A stretch of 64,000 nucleotides of DNA from positions 186,001 through 250,000 of the forward strand of contig NZ_LAKD02000027.1 of the NCBI RefSeq assembly GCF_000968685.2. Direction: 5' to 3'. This stretch comes from Streptomyces antioxidans (GTDB lineage: Bacteria > Actinomycetota > Actinomycetes > Streptomycetales > Streptomycetaceae). The notes beneath the pieces were generated by a model. The model searched no databases. It was given only the letters and a program-made list of their open reading frames with translations, and was not told where the DNA came from. Positions 34,377-42,343 of this stretch are shown one piece after another. The stretch's first letter is position 1. Each line of letters opens with the position of its first letter. Both the position numbers and the translations under genes were made by a program.

Positions 34377-34916
34377 ATGCCATCGCCTTTTGCCCCGACC
34401 GCCCTGATCGGCGAATCCTTCGCCGGGGAGGGTGCCAACGCCGCGCACACGAACGTCGTGATCGGACGCAAGGGCGGACCCGTCGAGACGGCCTGGGCCA
34501 CGGCGCTGGCCACGCCCAGCGCCGGACACGTCCCGTTCCTGACGATCGTGCGGCCCTCGGTCCCGGTGAAGCCGCTGACGCTGTTCGTGACGAAGGCCGC
34601 CGCGGATGGTGAGCTGCACCAGCGCGCCACCTGGGGCTCCGCCCAGGCCGGTCTGGCGCAGGGCGTCACGGACGCGGTCCGGGACGGTCTGCTGCCCGCC
34701 GAGGAGGCCGATGACCTGCTGATCATCGCCGCGATCTGGGTGAACCCGGCGGTCGACGACCTGGATGTGTCCTTCCGCAACCAGCGCTCGGCCGCGCACG
34801 ACGCGGTGCGGGCCGCGGTGAACGCCACCCCGACCGTGGCCGATGTCCTCGCGGCCGTCGAGGAGGGCCCGGCCAACCCGTTCTACACCCCCACCTCCGG
34901 GGCGCTGGTCCGATGA
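34377..34916 (+). CDS. Formaldehyde-activating enzyme (Fae) family protein
   Basis: 179 residues, close to the roughly 170 of classical Fae, which condenses formaldehyde with tetrahydromethanopterin. Alignment from memory with methylotroph Fae gives a consistent match along the whole length: IGESFAGEGANAAHTNVVIG (His24 lines up with the catalytic His17), PVETAWATAL, PFLTIVRPSVPVKPLTLFV, GVTDAVRDGLLPAEEADDLLIIAAIWV, AAHDAVRAAV and a C-terminal NPFYTP. Residues around the pterin site differ (GSAQAGLA where classical Fae has GPAQHGVA). Streptomycetes are not known for methanopterin metabolism, so a different cofactor or aldehyde is likely. It is first in an operon and overlaps the dehydratase gene by 4 bp. 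Confidence 0.82.
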   Translation: MPSPFAPTALIGESFAGEGANAAHTNVVIGRKGGPVETAWATALATPSAGHVPFLTIVRPSVPVKPLTLFVTKAAADGELHQRATWGSAQAGLAQGVTDAVRDGLLPAEEADDLLIIAAIWVNPAVDDLDVSFRNQRSAAHDAVRAAVNATPTVADVLAAVEEGPANPFYTPTSGALVR

Positions 34917-36025
34917 AGATCACGGACATCACCCTGGACCGGCTGCGGCTGGAGCTGGACCCGCCGTTCCGGGCCGCCTGGGACCCCGAGCCGCGGCGCC
35001 ACTTCGACGCCACGATCGTCCGCGTCCACACCGACGAGGGGATCACCGGGCTCGGCTCCGGTGACCTCATGGACGGCTTCGACACCTACAAGCACCTGTT
35101 CGTCGGCGAGGATCCGCTCGACATCACCCGGCATGTCAAGGCCATCGAGACCGCCAACTTCCACGGCGCCCACTACTGGCCGCTGGAGGCGGCGCTGTGG
35201 GACATCATCGGCAAGGTGCACGGCCGCCCGGTGGCGGAGCTGTTCGGCAACGCGGCCAAGAAGCTGCCCGCCTACGCCTCCTGCGGTGAGCTCAAATCGC
35301 CCGAGGAGCGCGTGGCCACCGCGCTGAAGGTCCGCGAAGCGGGCTTCCGCGCGATGAAGATCCGCATCGACCGCGACCGGGTGGACGAGGGGATCGCCGC
35401 GGTCCGCGCGGTGCGCGAGGAGCTGGGCCCGGACTTCGAGCTCATGGTGGACCTGAACCAGTCGTGGCGCATGGCGGGCGACACCGCGGGCGCCACCGAC
35501 CTCGCCCGGACCCGCAAGACCATCGGGCGGCTGGCCGAGCTCGATGTGTTCTGGATCGAGGAGCCGCTGCCCTACTGCGACATGGCGGGCTTCAAGCGCC
35601 TGCGGGCGGAGAACCCCGGGGTGCGGATCGCCGCGGGCGAGATGCACCACTCCCCCACCGAGCTGCTGCGCTACCTCGAGGAGGACGCCCTCGACATCTA
35701 CCAGATGGACGTGGTGCTCGCGATCGGCATGCACCGCGCCCGCACCCTGGCGGAAGTGGCACAGCTCAAGCACCGCCACTTCACCCCGCACAGCTGGACC
35801 AACGGCATCGGTGTGCTGGCCAATCTGCACGTGGCTGCGGGAGTCGGCGGCGGCCCGTACTTCGAGTTCCCCTACGACCCGCCCGGGTGGACCCCGGAGC
35901 GCCGAGACTTCATGCTCGCCGACCCGGTGCGGGTGGGCGGCGACGGCGACCTCGAGGTGCCCGCGACGCCGGGCCTCGGCATCGAACTGGACGAAGACGC
36001 GATCGACCGGTGGAGGATCACATGA
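34913..36025 (+). CDS. Enolase-superfamily enzyme (mandelate racemase/sugar-acid dehydratase type)
   Basis: 370 residues. The N-terminal capping domain (1-120) has LDPPFRAAWDPEPRRHFDATIVRVHTDEGITGLG. In the barrel, Lys149 and Arg151 (MKIRI) take the place of the usual KxK, and metal ligands are Asp180 (VDLNQSW), Glu216 (IEEPLP) and Glu243 (AAGEM). Asp266 and His293 (PHSWTNGIG) form the second catalytic side. This pattern fits acid-sugar dehydratases, which abstract a proton alpha to a carboxylate; the exact sugar acid is not predictable. The ATG overlaps the fae-like stop, and its own end overlaps the aldehyde dehydrogenase start, so the three are tightly coupled. Confidence 0.88.
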   Translation: MKITDITLDRLRLELDPPFRAAWDPEPRRHFDATIVRVHTDEGITGLGSGDLMDGFDTYKHLFVGEDPLDITRHVKAIETANFHGAHYWPLEAALWDIIGKVHGRPVAELFGNAAKKLPAYASCGELKSPEERVATALKVREAGFRAMKIRIDRDRVDEGIAAVRAVREELGPDFELMVDLNQSWRMAGDTAGATDLARTRKTIGRLAELDVFWIEEPLPYCDMAGFKRLRAENPGVRIAAGEMHHSPTELLRYLEEDALDIYQMDVVLAIGMHRARTLAEVAQLKHRHFTPHSWTNGIGVLANLHVAAGVGGGPYFEFPYDPPGWTPERRDFMLADPVRVGGDGDLEVPATPGLGIELDEDAIDRWRIT

Positions 36026-37542
36026 CGCACGGCATCGACGCCCTGCTCTCCCGTAGCCATGACCAGTGGCTGGCCGCGGCCGACCGACTGGCCTTCGAGA
36101 CCCGGCCGTTCATCGACGGCCGCTTCACCGACACGCTCTCCGGCGACACCTTCACCAGCCACTCGCCGCGCGACGGCGCGCTGCTCGCCAAGGTGCGGGC
36201 GGCGGGTGCCGAGGACGTGGACCGTGCCGTACGCGGCGCGCGCGCCGCCTTCGAGGACGGGCGCTGGCGTGACCTCCCGCCCAGGGAGCGCAAGCGCGTC
36301 CTGCTGCGCTGGGCCGATCTGATCCGGGAGAACGCCGAGGAGCTGGCCCTCCTCGACACCCTGGAGATGGGCAAGCCCATCACCGAGTCCGTGCGGATCG
36401 ACGTGAACCAGGCCGCCGAGACCATCGCCTGGTACGCCGAGGCCATCGACAAGACCTACGACGAGGTGGCGCCGACCCCCGGGGACGCGCTCGCGCTGAT
36501 CACCCGGGAGCCCCTGGGCGTCGTCGGGGCGGTCATCCCGTGGAACTACGCGCTGCTGATCGCCAGTTGGAAGCTGGGCCCGGCCCTGGCCACCGGTAAC
36601 AGCGTGGTGCTCAAGCCCGCGGAGCAGACGTCCCTGGCCGCCCTGCGACTGGCCGCCCTCGCCACCGAGGCGGGGATGCCGGACGGGGTGTTCAACGTCG
36701 TCCCCGGACGGGGCGAGGTCGCCGGACAGGCGCTGGGCCGCCACCCCGAGGTCGACAAGATCGCCTTCACGGGCTCGGTGGAGGTGGCCCGGCTCTTCCA
36801 GGTGTACGCGGGCGAGTCCAACGGCAAGCAGGTGGCCGTCGAGGCGGGTGGCAAGTCGCCCCAGCTCGTGCTGGCGGACGCCGACATCGACGCCGCCGCG
36901 TCGGCGGTGGCATGGGGCATCTTCTACAACGCCGGGCAGACCTGCAACGCCGGTTCCCGCGTCGTGGTCCACGCCTCCGTCAAGGACCGGCTGCTCGAGG
37001 CCGTGCACCGGATCACCGATGACACCTTCCGGGTGGGCGACCCGCTGGACCCGGCCACCGTGATGGGCCCGCTGGTCGACGAGAAGCAGCTGGCCTCGGT
37101 CCTCGGCCATATCGAGCGCGGTGTGGCGGACGGGGCGACCGTGGCGTTCGGCGGCGGGCGCACCCTCGCCGATTCGGGCGGCAGCTATGTCGAACCGACC
37201 GCGCTCGACGGGGTGGTGAACACCTCCGCCGTCGCCCAGCGGGAGATCTTCGGACCGGTCCTGGCCATCGTGTCCTACGACGGCGACGCCGACGAGGGCA
37301 TCCGGCTGGCCAACGAGACCGACTACGGGCTCGTCGCCTCCGTCTGGACCCGTGATGTGGCCGTCGCCCACCGCGCCGCCAAGCGGCTGCGGGCCGGGAC
37401 GGTCTGGATCAACACCTTCGACGCCAGTGATGTCATCACCCCGTTCGGCGGCTTCAAGGCCACCGGTGCGGGCCGTGACAAGTCCCTGCACGCCCTGGAC
37501 GCGTACACCGCGCTGAAGACCACCTGGGTCAACCTGGCCTGA
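36022..37542 (+). CDS. Aldehyde dehydrogenase (NAD-dependent)
   Basis: 506 residues from ATG 36022, overlapping the dehydratase stop by 4 bp; the longer open frame upstream is a shadow of that gene. Conserved blocks are GVVGAVIPWNYALLIASWKLGPALATGNSVVLKPAEQTSLAA, FTGSVEVARLFQ, the base in VEAGGKSPQLV and the catalytic Cys308 in FYNAGQTCNAGSRVVVH. EIFGPVLAIVSYD and PFGGFKATGAGRDKS end the fold. It resembles the gamma-glutamyl-aminobutyraldehyde/betaine-aldehyde group (PuuC-like). In this operon it probably oxidises an aldehyde produced after dehydration. The glycine in VEAGGKS replaces the more common leucine. Confidence 0.9.
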   Translation: MTHGIDALLSRSHDQWLAAADRLAFETRPFIDGRFTDTLSGDTFTSHSPRDGALLAKVRAAGAEDVDRAVRGARAAFEDGRWRDLPPRERKRVLLRWADLIRENAEELALLDTLEMGKPITESVRIDVNQAAETIAWYAEAIDKTYDEVAPTPGDALALITREPLGVVGAVIPWNYALLIASWKLGPALATGNSVVLKPAEQTSLAALRLAALATEAGMPDGVFNVVPGRGEVAGQALGRHPEVDKIAFTGSVEVARLFQVYAGESNGKQVAVEAGGKSPQLVLADADIDAAASAVAWGIFYNAGQTCNAGSRVVVHASVKDRLLEAVHRITDDTFRVGDPLDPATVMGPLVDEKQLASVLGHIERGVADGATVAFGGGRTLADSGGSYVEPTALDGVVNTSAVAQREIFGPVLAIVSYDGDADEGIRLANETDYGLVASVWTRDVAVAHRAAKRLRAGTVWINTFDASDVITPFGGFKATGAGRDKSLHALDAYTALKTTWVNLA

Positions 37543-37618
37543 ACCGGACATGGTTCACGACCACCTGCATAACGCCCCTCCCCCCTTACCTTCTCTTCTC
37601 ACCACAGCGAGGACAACG

Positions 37619-38554
37619 ATGAGGATCGGTTTCATCGGCCTGGGCAACATGGGCCGCCACATGGCCCGCCATCTGATCCAGGCGGGACACCAGGTCACCG
37701 TGCACGACATCCGCCCCGAGTCCGCCGCGGAGCATCTCGCGCTCGGCGCCGCATGGGCCGACACGCCCGCGGCGTGCGCGGGCGGTGTGGAACTCCTGGT
37801 CACCAGCCTGCCGACGCCGCGTGTCGTCGAAGACGTACTGCTGCGCGGTGGCGCCGCCGCGGCCCTGGCGCCGGGAGCCCTGTGGATCGACATGTCCACC
37901 TCGACCCCGGCCGTCGCCGGGCGGATCGCCGCCGAGGTGCTGGACGCCCGGAAGGTGCGCCGGCTCGACGCGCCCGTCTGCGGAATGTCGCACGGCGCCG
38001 ACTCCGGCACCCTGCAGATCTTCGTCGGCGGAGCCGAGGACGACTTCCGGGCCGCGCTGCCCGCGCTGGAGGCGATGGGCGACCCGCAGCGCATCCTGCA
38101 CGTCGGCCCGCTCGGCGCCGGTTACACGGTCAAGCTGCTGCTCAACCTGTTGTGGTTCAGCAAGCTCGTGGCCACCTCGGAGGTGTTCGCGATGGGCGCC
38201 AAGGCGGGCGTCGACCTCGGCCTGCTGCGTGATTCCCTGCTCAAGAGCTCCGCCGCGTCCTACTTCCTGGAGCACGACTTCCTTCGCATCCTCACCGAGG
38301 GCGACTACGACGACTCCTTCGCCATGGTCCTCGCCTGCAAGGACCTCGGCCTCGCCATCGACCTCGGTCGCGACCTGGGCGTGCCCACCGAGCTGTCGGC
38401 GGTGGTCGAGCAGATCTTCCGCCGCTCCAGGACCGAGCACGGCGACCTCGCGGGTGAGATGAGCCCCGTCCGCCTCTATGAGGCCCTGGCCGGGCAGGAG
38501 TTCCGGCTGGCCCTCCAGGCCACCGTGCCGCTGGACGCGACCCTCGCGGTCTGA
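37619..38554 (+). CDS. Beta-hydroxyacid dehydrogenase (3-hydroxyisobutyrate dehydrogenase family)
   Basis: 311 residues from ATG 37619; the earlier in-frame ATG at 37550 lies in an unrelated leader. The Rossmann motif GFIGLGNMG is at 4-12. The substrate block DAPVCGMSHGADSGTLQIFVGG (118-138) and the catalytic Lys172/Asn176 in AGYTVKLLLNLL are family hallmarks. Members interconvert beta-hydroxyacids and semialdehydes, for example tartronate semialdehyde reductase or sulfolactaldehyde reductase. It follows the aldehyde dehydrogenase after 76 bp. The serine in CGMSHGAD and the local context do not fix the substrate. Confidence 0.88.
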   Translation: MRIGFIGLGNMGRHMARHLIQAGHQVTVHDIRPESAAEHLALGAAWADTPAACAGGVELLVTSLPTPRVVEDVLLRGGAAAALAPGALWIDMSTSTPAVAGRIAAEVLDARKVRRLDAPVCGMSHGADSGTLQIFVGGAEDDFRAALPALEAMGDPQRILHVGPLGAGYTVKLLLNLLWFSKLVATSEVFAMGAKAGVDLGLLRDSLLKSSAASYFLEHDFLRILTEGDYDDSFAMVLACKDLGLAIDLGRDLGVPTELSAVVEQIFRRSRTEHGDLAGEMSPVRLYEALAGQEFRLALQATVPLDATLAV

Positions 38555-38600
38555 CCACGAGCGAACGCCACCCCGCCCCACGACGTCAGGAGTCGCACCC

Positions 38601-39770
38601 ATGACCTCTTCCGGGCCCGGCGGTCCCCCACCGCTGAGCATCGACCCCACCTGCCGCATCGAGTTCGGCCCCGGCCGCATCGGCCAGCTCCCCGCCCTGA
38701 TAGCGGCGACCGGCCACCATCGCGCCTTCGTCGTCACCGACCGCGGTCTGCGTGCCGCGGGTGTCCTCGAACCGGTCCTCAAGGCCCTCGAGGCCGCCGG
38801 GCTGGAGCACGCCGTCTACGACGAAGTGGCGCCCAACCCCTCCACCGCCAACGTCGACGCGGGTGCCGCACGGGCCCGTGCGTTCGGCACCGCCGCCGTC
38901 GTCGCCCTCGGCGGTGGCTCCGTACTCGACGCGGCGAAGGGCATCGCCCTGCTGGTCGGCAACCTCGGCGCCACCGCCGCCGACGCCGACGGCCTCTGGG
39001 AAGCGGCCGACGGGCTGCCGCTCATCGCGATCCCCACCACCTCCGGCACCGGCGCAGAAACCAACGGCTTCGGGGTCATCGAGGACACCGCCGCCTGCCG
39101 CAAGGTGTACATCGGCCACCCGTCGGTGAAGCCGCGCGCCGCGCTGCTCGACCCGGAGCTCACCCTGGGCCTGCCCGCGCCCGCCACCGCCGCCACCGGC
39201 ATCGACGCCCTCGTCCACGGCATCGAATCGCTCGCCTCGCGCGGCGCGAACCCGATCTCCACCGCCTATGCCACCCAGGCCGTGGCCATGGTCAGCCGCG
39301 CCCTGCCCACCGCGTACCACAACGGCTCGGACCTCGACGCCCGCGCCGAGCTGATGCTGGGAGCCCATCTCGCGGGCCAGGCGCTCACCCTCTCCGGGCT
39401 CGGGCTCGTCCACGGCATCGGCCACGCGCTGACCGCGCACACCGGCACGCCCCACGGCGTCGCCCTCGCCGCCGTCCTCGAGGAGGTGATGGAGTTCAAC
39501 GCGCCCGCCGCACGGGGCGCCTATGAACAGGTGGCGCGCGCCATGCGGCTCGCACCGCCCGCGGACGGGGACTGGGCGCGGGCGGCCATCGAAGGGGTAC
39601 GCGAGATCGCGGGCACCGTCGAGGTCAAACGCCCCCTGAGGACGCTCGGCGCCGACCGCGCCATGCTGCCCTCCATCGCCGCCGGGGCGGTGACGGACCC
39701 GGTGACGAAGAACAATCCGCTGGCGCCCGGTGAAACGCGGGTGCTGAACATCCTCGCCGCCACATACTGA
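38601..39770 (+). CDS. Iron-containing alcohol dehydrogenase
   Basis: 389 residues from ATG 38601, with CAGGAG 12 bases upstream. The NAD(P)-binding region has VVALGGGSVLDAAKGIALLV near 98-117 and IPTTSGTGAET. Metal ligands are expected in DALVHGIES and in LVHGIGHALTAHTGTPHG, where the His residues are conserved. It reduces an aldehyde or oxidises an alcohol, like lactaldehyde reductase or maleylacetate reductase relatives. It is the last gene of the fae-like operon and is followed by a strong terminator, which defines the operon end. Confidence 0.9.
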   Translation: MTSSGPGGPPPLSIDPTCRIEFGPGRIGQLPALIAATGHHRAFVVTDRGLRAAGVLEPVLKALEAAGLEHAVYDEVAPNPSTANVDAGAARARAFGTAAVVALGGGSVLDAAKGIALLVGNLGATAADADGLWEAADGLPLIAIPTTSGTGAETNGFGVIEDTAACRKVYIGHPSVKPRAALLDPELTLGLPAPATAATGIDALVHGIESLASRGANPISTAYATQAVAMVSRALPTAYHNGSDLDARAELMLGAHLAGQALTLSGLGLVHGIGHALTAHTGTPHGVALAAVLEEVMEFNAPAARGAYEQVARAMRLAPPADGDWARAAIEGVREIAGTVEVKRPLRTLGADRAMLPSIAAGAVTDPVTKNNPLAPGETRVLNILAATY

Positions 39771-39807
39771 TCGCCGCCACGCTGATCAACGGTCCGCTTG
39801 CGCCGGG

Positions 39808-39846
39808 GGATGTTCCGGGCGGCGGTTCTCGCCGCCCGGAACATCC
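39808..39846 (+). terminator. Strong terminator of the fae-like operon
   Basis: GGATGTTCCGGGCGGCG (39808-39824) and CGCCGCCCGGAACATCC (39830-39846) form a perfect 17-bp stem with the loop GTTCT. It lies 37 bases after the alcohol dehydrogenase stop. Confidence 0.9.
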
Positions 39847-39875
39847 GGGCACGGCCCCGAAGTCCTGGCTCAACG

Positions 39876-39904
39876 GCCGCCTGGGTGTGACACACCCAGG
39901 CGGC
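39876..39904. promoter_or_regulatory. Perfect 29-bp palindrome upstream of the XRE regulator
   Basis: GCCGCCTGGGTGTG and CACACCCAGGCGGC are exact inverted arms around one A. It lies 28 bp before the regulator's ATG. A -10-like TAGCCT at 39921-39926 places transcription near the ATG, so the mRNA may be leaderless and the palindrome a likely autoregulatory operator. It could also act as a hairpin. Confidence 0.6.
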
Positions 39905-39932
39905 GCACCGGGCCGCCGCCTAGCCTGGCCGC

Positions 39933-40781
39933 ATGGACGACAACCACCTGGGAGACTTCCTGCGCACATGCCGCGCCGGTCTGCGGCCGGAGGACGTCGG
40001 CATGGCGAGCTACGGGGCCCGCAGAGTCGCCGGACTGCGCCGCGAGGAGGTCGCCGTCCTGGCCGGGGTGAACTCCGACTACTACGCCCGCCTGGAACAA
40101 GGGCGCGAGCGCCGTCCCTCATCCCAGGTGGTCGACGCCCTCGGCCGCGCGCTGCGTCTCGACGCGGACGCCCGTGCGCACTTGTACCGGCTGGCCGGGG
40201 CCACGCCAAGCGAACCGCCCGCCGGTCACGCCGCCGAGCGGGTCAGCCCGCCACTGCGCCAGCTGATGGACGGCTACCCGAACACTCCGGCGTTCGTCAT
40301 GAACCGGACCCTGGACCTCCTCGCCGTCAACGCCCTGGCCGACGCCCTCTACGCCCCGTTCGAGCCGGCGGACAACCTGGCCCGTATGGTCTTCCTCGAC
40401 CCCGGCGGCCGACACTTCTACCCGGACTGGGACCAGGCAGCACAGGCCACCGTCGGCAACCTGCGCGAGGCAGTCGGATTCGACCCGGACCGCCCACGGC
40501 TGCGCGAACTCGTCCGCACCCTCACTGAGCACAGCGCGGACTTCACCCGCCTCTGGAACACCCACACCGTGCGCGGCAAGACCCAGGACGCCAAACACCT
40601 CCTCCACCCGGACGTCGGTCCCCTCACCCTCACCTACCAGGCTTTCGACGTGCGCGAAGCGCCCGGCCAGCAGCTCGTCATCTACCATGCCGAACCAGGC
40701 AGCCCCAGCGCCCAGTCGCTCAAGCTGCTCGGTTCCATCCACGCCACCCGGCACCAGCCAGACTCCCGGCCCCACCGCTGA
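39933..40781 (+). CDS. XRE-type regulator with MmyB-like ligand-binding domain
   Basis: 282 residues. The N-terminal Cro/C1-type helix-turn-helix reads GDFLRTCRAGLRPEDVG...RRVAGLRREEVAVLAGVNSDYYARLEQGRERRPSSQVVDALGRAL, the typical start of this family. The C-terminal domain (about 100-275) has YPNTPAFVMNRTLDLLAVNALADALY and GQQLVIYHAEPGSPSAQSLKLLGS, matching the MmyB ligand-binding domain, which binds fatty-acid-like ligands in related proteins. In actinomycetes such regulators often control an adjacent short-chain dehydrogenase or oxidoreductase; here no such divergent gene exists, so the target is unclear. A 29-bp palindrome precedes it. Confidence 0.9.
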   Translation: MDDNHLGDFLRTCRAGLRPEDVGMASYGARRVAGLRREEVAVLAGVNSDYYARLEQGRERRPSSQVVDALGRALRLDADARAHLYRLAGATPSEPPAGHAAERVSPPLRQLMDGYPNTPAFVMNRTLDLLAVNALADALYAPFEPADNLARMVFLDPGGRHFYPDWDQAAQATVGNLREAVGFDPDRPRLRELVRTLTEHSADFTRLWNTHTVRGKTQDAKHLLHPDVGPLTLTYQAFDVREAPGQQLVIYHAEPGSPSAQSLKLLGSIHATRHQPDSRPHR

Positions 40782-40794
40782 TCGGCGGAGCGCG

Positions 40795-41280
40795 CTAGTG
40801 GTGCCAGCCGTGCCCGCCCGTGTTGTGGATGAAGCGCTGCAGCACCTTCAGGGTCGTCAGGTACTCCTCGTCGGAGATGCCCGCGTGCCGTTCCGCCCAC
40901 AGCTCGTCCTGGAGGGCCGCGGCCTTGTCGAACAAGTCCCGGCCGTCCTCCGTGATGCGAAGGCGTCCCTCGGCGTCCTCGGTGATCCAGCCCAGGACGA
41001 TGGTCCGGTCGATCTCCGCCTCCATGACCTCCGGACCGGCGTCGAGATAGTTGCGCAGCAGACCGGACACCTCACCACGGGTCCTGACCGTGTCGGCGCG
41101 CGCCACCTGCGCGATGACCCACCACTGTGGCTGGGTGACGCCGATCCCGGCGAGAGCGGCCTGGATGCGGCTGACCACGGCCTTGGAGGCCGCCCAGCTC
41201 CAGTACCCGATGGGCTGCTTGAGCAGTTCGGCGTCGCTGTGGGAGTACTCCACGGTCGGTCCCTCCGTCGTTGTGCGCAC
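40795..41280 (-). CDS. MarR-like winged-helix regulator
   Basis: 161 residues, GTG start at 41280. The middle part reads as a MarR-type winged helix: IGVTQPQWWVIAQVARADTVRTRGEVSGLL, EAEIDRTIVLGWITEDAEGRLRITEDGRDLFDKA. The recognition helix is less canonical than in standard MarR proteins. The N-terminal YWSWAASKAVVSRIQAAL forms a dimerisation helix. It is convergent with the XRE gene, 13 bp apart, and a promoter with a perfect inverted repeat in its spacer lies just upstream, so autoregulation is probable. Ligand and targets are unknown. Confidence 0.82.
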   Translation of the reverse strand: MRTTTEGPTVEYSHSDAELLKQPIGYWSWAASKAVVSRIQAALAGIGVTQPQWWVIAQVARADTVRTRGEVSGLLRNYLDAGPEVMEAEIDRTIVLGWITEDAEGRLRITEDGRDLFDKAAALQDELWAERHAGISDEEYLTTLKVLQRFIHNTGGHGWHH

Positions 41281-41301
41281 TCGATTGACGAGGAGATCGA
41301 C

Positions 41302-41330
41302 AGTAGAAGTTCAACCTAAGTTGAAGTCAA
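41302..41330 (-). promoter_or_regulatory. Promoter with operator palindrome in the spacer
   Basis: On the minus strand TTGACT (41330-41325) and TCTACT (41307-41302) are 17 bases apart. The spacer holds TTCAAC and GTTGAA arms around a 4-base centre (41310-41325 on the plus strand). A regulator bound there sits between the promoter boxes, a layout often seen in autorepressed genes. The start codon follows at 41280. Confidence 0.65.
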
Positions 41331-41356
41331 GGTGACCGCGTTGCGGCGGTGGCCGG

Positions 41357-42220
41357 TCAGCGGTCGGCCGTCAGCAGGCGGACCCGGCCCGTGCCGGGGA
41401 GGGCCGGGTCGAAGGCCGGGGGTACGGGGCGGGCGTGGCGCTCGGCCAGCTCGGGCAGGAGTTCTTCCGCGGTGCTCCAGCCGTGGTCCGCGAGCCAGTT
41501 GGCGGGGGGCTGCGTCATCTCGTTCTTCCACAGGGAGGACAGCATGCCCATGATGCCCTCGGGTGAGGCCGACGCCGCCTCCTGGGCCTCGTCGGTGTTC
41601 ACCATCGACCGGGTGACATGTTCCACCCCGAGGTGACTGCCCGGCGCGGACAGCGCGGTGATCCGGTCGAGCAGATGGTCGGCGTCGCGCTCGGTCAGAT
41701 AGACGAGTATCCCCTCGGCCAGCCAGGCCGTCGGCACGTCCGCCCGGAAGCCCCGCTTGGCCAGCAGCGAGGGCCAGTCCTCGCGCAGGTCGGCCGCGAT
41801 CACCTCGCGCTCACAGCGCGGCTCCTCGCCCCGGAGGACACGTTCCTTGAAGTCGAGCACCCCGGGCTGGTCAAGTTCGAAGAGGCGTATCCCGTCCGGC
41901 CAGTGCAGACGGAACGCACGGGTGTCCAGGCCCGCCGCGAGCAGGACCGCCTGGCGGCAGCCCGCCGCGCACGCCTGTATGAAGTAGTCGTCGAAGTACC
42001 GGGTACGCAGCGCGAAGTAGTCGCCCATGACCTCGGTGAACAGCCTTCCCTGCCCCTCGGTCCATACCGCCTGCTGCTCGGCGCCCGCGGCGTCGACGAA
42101 ACGCGTGGCCAGGGTGTCCTCGAACAGCCGGTCCGGGCGCCGGGTCTCGGCCGCGCGGGTGATGCCCACGAACAGCGCGGTGCTGTTGACTCCCGCCAGG
42201 CGCTCGTGTCCGTCGGTCAC
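41357..42220 (-). CDS. SAM-dependent methyltransferase, leucine-carboxyl-methyltransferase-like family
   Basis: 287 residues from GTG 42220, chosen because the family starts near VNSTALFVGITRAAETRRPDRLFEDTLA; upstream residues are repeat-derived. The pattern matches the TIGR00027 group: RTRYFDDYFIQACAAGCRQAVLLAAGLDTRAFRLHWPDGIRLFELDQPGVLDFKERVL binds SAM, and AWLAEGILVYLTERDADHLLDRI follows. Such enzymes O-methylate carboxylates or phenols in secondary metabolism. It is the most 3' gene of the putative biosynthetic operon but is separated from the amidohydrolase by 110 bp with short repeats and a hairpin, so membership in the cluster is uncertain. Confidence 0.85.
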   Translation of the reverse strand: MTDGHERLAGVNSTALFVGITRAAETRRPDRLFEDTLATRFVDAAGAEQQAVWTEGQGRLFTEVMGDYFALRTRYFDDYFIQACAAGCRQAVLLAAGLDTRAFRLHWPDGIRLFELDQPGVLDFKERVLRGEEPRCEREVIAADLREDWPSLLAKRGFRADVPTAWLAEGILVYLTERDADHLLDRITALSAPGSHLGVEHVTRSMVNTDEAQEAASASPEGIMGMLSSLWKNEMTQPPANWLADHGWSTAEELLPELAERHARPVPPAFDPALPGTGRVRLLTADR

Positions 42221-42260
42221 GTGGTCCTCCGCTTCGTGTGGTGGTCTCTCATGTCTTCTG

Positions 42261-42278
42261 TCCCGTTCAGAAGCGGGA
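42261..42278 (-). terminator. Small hairpin after the amidohydrolase gene
   Basis: TCCCG and CGGGA arms extended by further pairs (T-G, T-A) leave a 4-base loop, 52 bases beyond the amidohydrolase stop. It may separate the methyltransferase gene from the operon, but the stem is short. Confidence 0.35.
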
Positions 42279-42288
42279 CGCTCCGGCT

Positions 42289-42343
42289 CATGAGCGTGTC
42301 GTGGCTGGCCCATGAGGGTGTCGCCCCCGCTCATGAGGCGGTG
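42289..42343. repeat. Short tandem repeats (CATGAG-based)
   Basis: CATGAGCGTGTCG (42289-42301) and CATGAGGGTGTCG (42311-42323) are 22 bp apart and differ by one base. A third, partial copy (CATGAGGCG) starts at 42332 inside the amidohydrolase stop region. They lie upstream of the methyltransferase start and could be regulator sites. Confidence 0.5.

Noticed and set aside
37550..37618. ATG 37550 as start of the hydroxyacid dehydrogenase
   Set aside because: It adds an unstructured leader before the Rossmann motif, which in this family begins within the first few residues.
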